A program made the translations under genes and the position numbers. From positions 1-13,010 of the forward strand of contig DNND01000028.1 of NCBI GenBank assembly GCA_003488005.1: a stretch of DNA of 13,010 nucleotides, read 5' to 3'. Below are positions 4,758-10,603 of the stretch, one piece after another. Position 1 is the first letter of the stretch, and every line of letters starts with the position of its first letter. The stretch comes from Blastocatellia bacterium. Its GTDB lineage: Bacteria; Acidobacteriota; Blastocatellia; Pyrinomonadales; Pyrinomonadaceae. Below the pieces are notes generated by a model. The model was given only the letters and a program-made list of their open reading frames with translations. It did not search any database and had not been told where the DNA came from.

Positions 4758-7616
4758 ATGGCAATCGATCTCATTACAGTCCGAGGCGCGCGCCAGCACA
4801 ACCTCAAAAACATCAATGTAGAGATACCCCGCGACCGCTTCACAGTTATTACGGGACTGTCCGGCTCAGGCAAGTCTTCGCTGGCCTTTGACACGATTTA
4901 TGCCGAGGGACAGCGCCGTTACGTAGAATCGTTGTCTGCCTACGCTCGCCAATTTCTGGATCAACTGGAAAAGCCTGACGTTGATTCCGTCGATGGACTC
5001 TCGCCCGCAATTTCAATCGAACAAAAGACAGTTTCGCGCAGCCCGCGATCGACGGTAGGCACGATCACAGAAATTTATGACTACATGCGCCTGCTCTTTT
5101 CTTCAATCGGCCTGCCGCATTGTCATAAGTGCGGGGCCGCAATTACGCGCCAAAGTGTCGAACAGATTGTGCAGAACGTGCTTGGTCTTACTGAAGGTGA
5201 ACGCGTAATGATTCTCGCGCCCATAGTGCGTGGACGAAAAGGTGAGTTCAAGAAAGAGCTCGAGAAACTTGCGAAAGACGGCTTCCTGCGCGCGCGCGTT
5301 GACGGCGAACTCCTATCGCTGGATGAAGAGATCAAGCTTGATAAGCGCCGCAACCATTCAATTGAAGCGGTTGTCGATCGCCTTTTGATAAAGCCCGGCA
5401 TCAATGAGCGCCTTACCGAATCAGTAAGAACGGCACTCAAACTAACCGGTGGTGCCGTGCTGGTTTCAGTGGTCGACGGCGAAGAGAAACTCTATTCGGA
5501 AAAGATGGCCTGCGTGATTTGTGGCATCAACGTGCCGCCGCTCGAGCCGCGTTCGTTCTCGTTCAATTCCGCCTACGGCGCCTGCAAGCGTTGTCATGGA
5601 CTGGGCACCGTGCTCGAAGTCGCTGCCGCCAAATTGATACCCGACGCAAACGTTGCTGCCGACAAACTCACTTTCATGGGCCTGGCCGATCGGCAGGGCT
5701 CGGCGTATCTAAAGAGCGCGCTCGCTGCCGTTGCCAAACATTTCGGAGCTGACATCAGCAAGTCATTCGCCGAACTACCAAAAGAAGTCAGCGACGGATT
5801 CTTGCGCGGCGTCGCCGGCGAGTTAACTTTTCGCCAGGGACTTTATTCTTATCAGAATCCCTGGAAAGGCGCGGTGCGCTGGCTTCACGATCGCATCAAC
5901 GAAGCGCCTTCGGAAAAAGTAACGGCGGCGCTTGAAGAGCTCGTGTCGCCGGTTGTTTGTCCGGATTGCAAAGGCAGGCGGTTAAGATCTGATTCACTAT
6001 CAGTCCGGCTCGGCGGGCGCGGCATTGCTGAATACACGGCGTTACCGATTGAGGATGCAGTGCCTGCATTCGAAGCGATCAAGCTCAACTCACGCGAAGA
6101 ACAAATCGCGGGACAGATCTTGCGCGAAATAAAGAATCGCCTGCGCTTTTTAGAAACGGTTGGCCTGGGTTACATAACTCTTGATCGATCTTCTGCAACT
6201 TTGTCAGGCGGCGAGGGCCAGCGCATTCGGCTGGCTACTCAAATAGGCTCGCAGCTTCGCGGCGTCCTTTACGTGCTCGACGAACCGTCGATCGGCCTGC
6301 ATCCACGTGACAACCAAAAACTGCTCGATACCCTGACGGCGTTGCGCGACCTGGGCAACACGGTGCTGGTGGTTGAGCACGATGAAGAAACGATTAGGCG
6401 CGCCGACTACGTGGTCGATCTTGGACCAGGCGCCGGCGCGCATGGCGGCGAACTAGTTGCTTTCGGGACAGCGGACGACGTGGCAAACAATCCGCGTTCG
6501 ATCACCGGTCTTTATATTCGCGGCGCCAAAAAGATTGAAGTGCCAACGCATCGGCGAGCCGCAAATGGAAAATATCTAACGGTGCGCCAAGCGCGCGCTA
6601 ATAACTTGAAAGACATCGACGTCTCGTTTCCGCTTGGCCTATTGACCGTCATCACCGGCGTGTCAGGTTCCGGCAAATCCACCCTGATCGGCGACATTTT
6701 GTATCCCGCGTTGGCGCGCCATCTTTATGGCTCGCTGGCCGAGATGGGAACCTGCGCGTCAGTGGAGGGCCTCGAGCACATCGATAAAGTGATCGAAATT
6801 GACCAGTCGCCTATTGGCCGCACGCCGCGTTCAAACCCGGCCACATATACGGGACTTTTCACGCCGCTTCGCGAACTGTATGCAATGCTTCCCGAATCGC
6901 GTGAACGAGGTTACAAGGCCGGCCGGTTCTCTTTCAACGTCAAGGGCGGACGCTGCGAAGCCTGCGAAGGCGATGGGATGAAGCGCATTGAGATGAATTT
7001 CCTGCCGGACGTTTATGTGCTTTGCGATGTTTGTCGCGGCGCTCGTTACAACCGCGAAACGCTTTCAGTGAAGTACAAAGGAAAGTCGATTGCCGAACTA
7101 CTCGACACGACCGTCGAAGAGGCTTTGCCGATTTTGGAAAACGTTCCGCAGATTCAACAGAAGTTACAAACGCTGCTCGATGTTGGTTTGGGGTATTTGA
7201 AGCTGGGCCAATCGGCAACGACGCTCTCAGGCGGCGAAGCGCAGCGCATTAAGTTGGCGAAAGAACTTTCGAAACGCGCGACAGGCCGGACGGTTTACAT
7301 GCTGGACGAGCCGACTACCGGACTGCATTTCGCTGACGTGCATAAACTACTGGACGTTTTGCAGCGGCTCGTGTCCCTGGGCAACACCATCATCGTCATC
7401 GAACACAATCTGGACGTCATTAAGTCGGCGGATTACATCATTGACCTTGGACCAGAAGGCGGTGAGCACGGCGGCCGCGTAGTCGTGGCCGGCACACCCG
7501 AAGACGTTGCACGCTCGCGCCGCTCCCATACCGGCCAGGCACTGCGGCCATTGCTGAATGGTCGACTCGCGAAAAACGGCAACGGCAACGGCCGCGAAGC
7601 CAAGAAGATCGCGTAA
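4758..7616 (+). CDS. uvrA: Excinuclease ABC subunit A
   Basis: UvrA is the damage-recognition ATPase of nucleotide excision repair; a UvrA dimer loads UvrB at lesions. The 952-aa product has the full family layout. The first Walker A is GLSGSGKS (33-40), with ABC signature LSGGEGQR from 482 and Walker B VLDEPSIGLHPRD. The second half has Walker A GVSGSGKST from 634, signature LSGGEAQR from 823 and Walker B MLDEPTTGLHFAD. Zinc-binding cysteines are C252/C255 with C276/C279, and C733/C736 with C756/C759 (19-residue spacing). The ATG at 4758 gives the standard MAIDLITVRGARQHNLKNI opening; 29 upstream in-frame codons are rejected because the promoter lies within them. The C-terminal tail is a short NGNGNG low-complexity stretch. 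No strong Shine-Dalgarno is visible. Confidence 0.98.
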   Translation: MAIDLITVRGARQHNLKNINVEIPRDRFTVITGLSGSGKSSLAFDTIYAEGQRRYVESLSAYARQFLDQLEKPDVDSVDGLSPAISIEQKTVSRSPRSTVGTITEIYDYMRLLFSSIGLPHCHKCGAAITRQSVEQIVQNVLGLTEGERVMILAPIVRGRKGEFKKELEKLAKDGFLRARVDGELLSLDEEIKLDKRRNHSIEAVVDRLLIKPGINERLTESVRTALKLTGGAVLVSVVDGEEKLYSEKMACVICGINVPPLEPRSFSFNSAYGACKRCHGLGTVLEVAAAKLIPDANVAADKLTFMGLADRQGSAYLKSALAAVAKHFGADISKSFAELPKEVSDGFLRGVAGELTFRQGLYSYQNPWKGAVRWLHDRINEAPSEKVTAALEELVSPVVCPDCKGRRLRSDSLSVRLGGRGIAEYTALPIEDAVPAFEAIKLNSREEQIAGQILREIKNRLRFLETVGLGYITLDRSSATLSGGEGQRIRLATQIGSQLRGVLYVLDEPSIGLHPRDNQKLLDTLTALRDLGNTVLVVEHDEETIRRADYVVDLGPGAGAHGGELVAFGTADDVANNPRSITGLYIRGAKKIEVPTHRRAANGKYLTVRQARANNLKDIDVSFPLGLLTVITGVSGSGKSTLIGDILYPALARHLYGSLAEMGTCASVEGLEHIDKVIEIDQSPIGRTPRSNPATYTGLFTPLRELYAMLPESRERGYKAGRFSFNVKGGRCEACEGDGMKRIEMNFLPDVYVLCDVCRGARYNRETLSVKYKGKSIAELLDTTVEEALPILENVPQIQQKLQTLLDVGLGYLKLGQSATTLSGGEAQRIKLAKELSKRATGRTVYMLDEPTTGLHFADVHKLLDVLQRLVSLGNTIIVIEHNLDVIKSADYIIDLGPEGGEHGGRVVVAGTPEDVARSRRSHTGQALRPLLNGRLAKNGNGNGREAKKIA

Positions 7617-7626
7617 GCTGGCGTGA

Positions 7627-7632
7627 TATACT
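7627..7632 (+). promoter_or_regulatory. Candidate -10 element of a leaderless operon transcript
   Basis: TATACT lies 10 bp past the uvrA stop codon, and a 6-bp gap separates it from the ATG at 7639, so transcription would start at the ATG. No TTGACA-like -35 is seen at 17 bp. There is no Shine-Dalgarno before 7639. If translation instead starts at the in-frame ATG at 7675, the leader would be about 36 nt. Confidence 0.4.
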
Positions 7633-7638
7633 GTTCTC

Positions 7639-7869
7639 ATGGAGCCTTCGATAAACTCGATTGATGAGATCAAAATGGACAAGACAGCTTTTGCGGTCTT
7701 CTCTTCGTTTGAGGAAGCTGAGGCCGCCGATCGTGTGTACTGGCACTCGCGAACTCCGGAAGAGAGACTGGAAGCTCTTGAACTGATGCGACAGAGCGCC
7801 TATGGGTACGATCAAGCTACCGCCCGACTTCAAAGAGTTCTTGAGATTACTCAACTCAAAAAGAGTTGA
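7639..7869 (+). CDS. Small acidic protein paired with a nucleotidyltransferase
   Basis: This 76-aa product has the core FSSFEEAEAADRVYWHSRTP followed by EERLEALELMRQSAYGYDQA. The pattern SFEEAExADxxYWxSxTPEERL is one I associate with small proteins encoded just before nucleotidyltransferase genes; its biochemical role is not known to me. The position (first gene, overlapping the nucleotidyltransferase by 68 nt) suggests an antitoxin-like or partner subunit. Two starts are possible: ATG 7639, leaderless behind TATACT, or ATG 7675 (64 aa, weak GAG 6 nt upstream), which begins closer to the conserved core. The gene follows uvrA by 22 bp and could also receive read-through from it. Confidence 0.65.
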   Translation: MEPSINSIDEIKMDKTAFAVFSSFEEAEAADRVYWHSRTPEERLEALELMRQSAYGYDQATARLQRVLEITQLKKS

Positions 7870-8242
7870 TTATCTACTCATCGGTGGCTATGCGGTTGGC
7901 TATCACGGCTATCCCCGTCCAACTGGTGATATGGACATCTGGATCGCCCGCACTAGTAAGAACGCACAGCGGGTTGTCGAAGCACTAGCAGAATTTGGTT
8001 TCACTTGTCCCGCCGAACTTCTTCGCCAGGAAAATCAATTAGTCCGGATGGGCGTTCCGCCTTTCCGAATAGAAATTCTTACAACAATCGATGGCGTTGA
8101 GTTTTCGGGTTGTTATGCCGCGCGCCTGCAGACTTTGCTTGATGGTGTGGAAGTAAGCTTGATCAGTTTGTCGGATTTGAAAGTGAATAAGAAGGCAAGC
8201 GGCAGATCAAAAGACATTACCGACTTAGAAAATCTGCCTTGA
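7802..8242 (+). CDS. Nucleotidyltransferase, DNA polymerase beta fold (AbiEii/DUF6036-like)
   Basis: The 146-aa protein has the nucleotidyltransferase active-site region LLIGGYAVGYHGYPRPTGDM (25-44), with G28-G29 and the metal-binding pair D43/D45. The third acidic residue is probably E91 in PFRIEILTTIDGVEF, where relatives usually have Asp. The C-terminus SLSDLKVNKKASGRSKDITDLE is typical of this minimal family. Such enzymes transfer NMP to proteins or tRNA, and several are the toxin or antitoxin half of two-gene systems (AbiE, MNT-HEPN). The target here is unknown. Its start lies 68 nt inside the preceding gene, in another frame. Its stop TGA overlaps a TTG of the following frame (TTGA), so all three genes look like one operon. 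Confidence 0.82.
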   Translation: MGTIKLPPDFKEFLRLLNSKRVDYLLIGGYAVGYHGYPRPTGDMDIWIARTSKNAQRVVEALAEFGFTCPAELLRQENQLVRMGVPPFRIEILTTIDGVEFSGCYAARLQTLLDGVEVSLISLSDLKVNKKASGRSKDITDLENLP

Positions 8243-8268
8243 CCATTCGACCTGAAGGCAGTCCTGCG

Positions 8269-9174
8269 ATGGATGACCAATCACCAGTCCAATTCATAGC
8301 GTGCGGAACCGCCGACGAGTTCTTGGATTCCCTCTCACCAAGGGGGAAATACTTTGTCGGAGAGCATGACTCGGACTCATATGTATTTAGAGGGCATGGG
8401 GATCAACGATACCAACTTCTACCCACAGCGCTTAGATTTGGGAAATGTATTTACACGAGCACAGGATGGCGTAAGGTTGGTGATTGGACCAATGAGATAC
8501 AAATAAGGGCTGAACTCTCGACGATCGAACGGTTCTTTGGATTAGCAGACCTTACGGGCTTACCGTTGCCAGAGGACTCACAAGCTCTACGAGATTCACT
8601 GTTTGACTTGCAGTTTTTGGATGGCGACCTCCGTGACTGGCCACCTCAAAACCTCCTATCTCTCATTGCGCTCGCCCAGCATTACGGAATCCCGACTCGG
8701 CTATTGGATTGGTTTCGTAACGCCTTCATCGCTGCTTACTTTGCTGCAATCGAAGCAGCAAAATGGGGAGTCGAACAGGAAAGCAGCGGTGTCGAGCGGC
8801 TAGCGGTCTGGGCCTTTAAAGCAATTGGATACGATCTAAACAGGATCGCGTCTTACAAGCATCGAAATCGACTGGAGAAGATCAGGATGATTAGCGTCAT
8901 CACCGCTCCCGAGGCGTCCAATACCGACCTCCATGCCCAACGAGGGGTCTTCACTCTTTGCCGAAGCGTCGCAGATTCTTTGGAAGCGCCGGCACATCGC
9001 GAACCAATGGACGAAGTGGTTAAGAACCTTAGTGCGCAAGATGATATCCACAATAATCTGATTGAGTTTTCATTGCCGATCTCCGAATCACCAAGCTATT
9101 GCATCTTCTCGCTCGCGAGAATGTTGATGCAGCAGCCCTGTTTCCGGGTTATTACGGAGTCGCGAGAGCTATGA
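8269..9174 (+). CDS. FRG-domain protein
   Basis: The 301-aa product carries the FRG domain, named after a conserved Phe-Arg-Gly: F40-R41-G42 in SYVFRGHGDQRYQLLPTALR, then AQHYGIPTRLLDW at 136-148 and NAFIAAYFAA at 151-160. The biochemical role of FRG is not established; these proteins are frequent in mobile and defence-rich loci. No signal peptide or membrane span is seen. ATG 8269 has GAAGG 10 nt upstream and begins near the domain; an in-frame TTG at 8239 overlapping the nucleotidyltransferase stop would add 10 residues and suggests coupling. The coding sequence looks less GC-rich than uvrA and the next gene, in keeping with acquired DNA. Being last in the three-gene module, it may be the effector, which is inference. 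Confidence 0.78.
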   Translation: MDDQSPVQFIACGTADEFLDSLSPRGKYFVGEHDSDSYVFRGHGDQRYQLLPTALRFGKCIYTSTGWRKVGDWTNEIQIRAELSTIERFFGLADLTGLPLPEDSQALRDSLFDLQFLDGDLRDWPPQNLLSLIALAQHYGIPTRLLDWFRNAFIAAYFAAIEAAKWGVEQESSGVERLAVWAFKAIGYDLNRIASYKHRNRLEKIRMISVITAPEASNTDLHAQRGVFTLCRSVADSLEAPAHREPMDEVVKNLSAQDDIHNNLIEFSLPISESPSYCIFSLARMLMQQPCFRVITESREL

Positions 9175-9237
9175 GAGAAAAATCGTATTGGGACTAATCG
9201 CTAATCGCTCGCCCCAGAAGTACTGGAAGGAGATGCT

Positions 9238-10209
9238 TTGATTTCATCAATCTACGAAGATGGTTTGCGGCCATTAAAGCTCGACAAGGTTTCCACCTAT
9301 CCGCTTGGGTCCCGCCCAAGCAAGGTTTCGCTCGACGACTTTGCCAAGCCGATTGCTGCAGATTCATCGTTGAAAGTTTTTCTTGCCAGTTTCGCAAACA
9401 TTCTCGCTGTTCAGAGTTTAAGAAAACTTGCCGCTCAAATGCATCGCGCGCGTGAGTTACAAAAACCAATCATCTGGGGCATTGGCGGCCACGTGATCAA
9501 GACCGGCCTGGCGCCAATCATCATCGATCTAATGAAGCGCGGGTTCGTCACCGCTGTCGCGGCCAACGGCTCAGTGCTGGTCCATGACGCAGAAATCGCG
9601 ATGGTTGGCTCCACTTCCGAAGACGTTGATGCAACGCTCGGCGAAGGCGCATTCGGTGGCGCTGACGAAACTGGAAAACTACTAAACCGGGCGGCTCAGG
9701 AAGGCGCACGCGATCAAATCGGACTAGGCGAAGCAATGGGCCGCGCGCTGTTAGGCCAGAAACCGAAAAACGCGAGTCATTCGCTGCTGTGCGCCGCTTA
9801 TGATTCGCAGGTTCCCTTCACGGCGCACGTCACCATCGGCGGTGATATCGCGCATTTTCATCCTGAAGCTGACGGAGCTGCTCTCGGCGCAACGACGCAC
9901 ACCGACTTTCGTTTGCTTGCGGAGTTAGTGCGGCGCATGAACGGCGGCGGCGTTTACTTGAACATCGGATCGGCAGTCGTGCTGCCGGAAGTTTTTCTAA
10001 AGTGCGTTACGCTGGTGCGAAATCTTGGGCACGAGTTGAACGACATCACCACCGCCAACTTTGACTTCATCCAATCCTATCGTCCTCTAACAAACGTCGT
10101 GCGCCGTCCCACGGCTGATGGTGCCGGACAGGGCTATTCGATCACCGGCCATCACGAATTGACGATCCCACTGTTAGCCGCCGAATTGATCTGTGGACCA
10201 CACGATTGA
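9238..10209 (+). CDS. Conserved protein of unknown function (possibly deoxyhypusine synthase-like fold)
   Basis: The 323-aa cytosolic protein has glycine- and histidine-rich motifs that look catalytic: WGIGGHVIKTGLAP (80-93), ANGSVLVHDAE (109-119), GSTSEDVDATLGEG (124-137), TIGGDIAHFHP (199-209), YLNIGSAVVLPEVF (240-253) and TGHHELTIP (303-311). The G-G-H-x-I-K and H-D...TSEDV pattern faintly recalls NAD-dependent deoxyhypusine synthase-like proteins, but I cannot assign it. The start is TTG at 9238, preceded by AAGGAG with a 5-nt spacer, which is strong support. The ATG at 9233 reads only ATG-CTT-TGA. GC-rich codon use like uvrA suggests a resident gene, with the 7639-9174 module inserted between the two. 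Confidence 0.75.
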   Translation: MISSIYEDGLRPLKLDKVSTYPLGSRPSKVSLDDFAKPIAADSSLKVFLASFANILAVQSLRKLAAQMHRARELQKPIIWGIGGHVIKTGLAPIIIDLMKRGFVTAVAANGSVLVHDAEIAMVGSTSEDVDATLGEGAFGGADETGKLLNRAAQEGARDQIGLGEAMGRALLGQKPKNASHSLLCAAYDSQVPFTAHVTIGGDIAHFHPEADGAALGATTHTDFRLLAELVRRMNGGGVYLNIGSAVVLPEVFLKCVTLVRNLGHELNDITTANFDFIQSYRPLTNVVRRPTADGAGQGYSITGHHELTIPLLAAELICGPHD

Positions 10210-10256
10210 GTCTTCTCACATTTATCGAACCGCTGTTCAATCTCTCTCGTTGCAGT

Positions 10257-10510
10257 GGCATGAGGTCGGTACCGCCTGCGGTAACGGCTGGTGCCGTCCA
10301 TTAGCCTCCGTCCGCGCGCAATGAAGTCAGTACCGCCTGCGGTAGCGGGTGGGTGCTTCCTCCTACTCAATCAAAATCTGGCAGGTCTCTTGCAGCCGCA
10401 ACCCGAGAAGAGAAAGCACCCACCCGCTACCGCAGGCGGTACGACTTCATTACGTGCCACCAGAGTGCTTAGGATTAGCACCACGCGCTACCGCAGGCGG
10501 TGTCGATGCC
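10257..10510. repeat. Nested inverted-repeat block, four copies of a GC-rich palindromic element
   Basis: Two forward copies (A about 10257-10295, B 10317-10360) face two inverted copies (C 10412-10454, D 10479-10510). All share the core TACCGCCTGCGGTA, a perfect TACCGC/GCGGTA palindrome with a 2-nt centre, flanked on one side by GTC(A)G and on the other by GCGGGTGGGTGC-like sequence. B and C match over about 36 bp with one 1-nt gap and few mismatches; A and D are more diverged. The order A-B-loop-C-D allows B:C and A:D pairing as one long nested hairpin. It lies between the 9238 gene and the receptor and may end upstream transcription. A further copy begins at 12991. Confidence 0.8.
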
Positions 10511-10531
10511 ATCAACTGGTTAGTCGCTCTC

Positions 10532-10560
10532 TTGACAGCCGCCTTCCATTCACATAACCT
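10532..10560 (+). promoter_or_regulatory. Promoter of the TonB-dependent receptor gene
   Basis: A perfect -35 TTGACA (10532-10537) is followed after 17 bp by TAACCT (10555-10560). The predicted start is near 10567, inside the palindrome at 10561-10585, and 37 nt ahead of the ATG. Confidence 0.6.
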
Positions 10561-10585
10561 GAAATTGAAAACGATTTTCAATTTC
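10561..10585. promoter_or_regulatory. Fur-box-like operator
   Basis: A perfect inverted repeat has 11-bp arms GAAATTGAAAA / TTTTCAATTTC around CGA. The central 15 bp TGAAAACGATTTTCA match the 7-1-7 Fur pattern TGATAATGATTATCA at 12 of 15 positions. It abuts the -10 element and covers the predicted transcription start, so a bound repressor would block RNA polymerase. Control of a siderophore-type receptor by iron through Fur is the usual arrangement. The palindrome is AT-rich and lacks a following T-run, so a terminator is unlikely. Confidence 0.6.
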
Positions 10586-10603
10586 ATCATAAACCAACTC
10601 GAT

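Larger units (their letters stand above)
10210..10603. other. 394-bp intergenic region with repeats and receptor promoter
   Basis: After a plain stretch (10210-10256), this region holds four copies of one palindromic repeat (10257-10510), then the promoter and operator of the TonB-dependent receptor (10532-10585). An open frame from 10349 runs through the repeats into the receptor gene but is not regarded as coding there. Confidence 0.7.

Noticed and set aside
10257..10510. CRISPR array
   Set aside because: Copies occur in both orientations with unequal gaps and there are no cas genes; this is an interspersed palindromic repeat.
10561..10585. Palindrome as intrinsic terminator
   Set aside because: The stem is almost all A/T, no T-run follows, and it sits directly after a consensus promoter, so an operator is the better reading.
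10349..10603. 85-codon N-terminal extension of the TonB-dependent receptor
   Set aside because: It runs through the palindromic repeats and across the promoter and Fur-like operator; the signal peptide starts at 10604.
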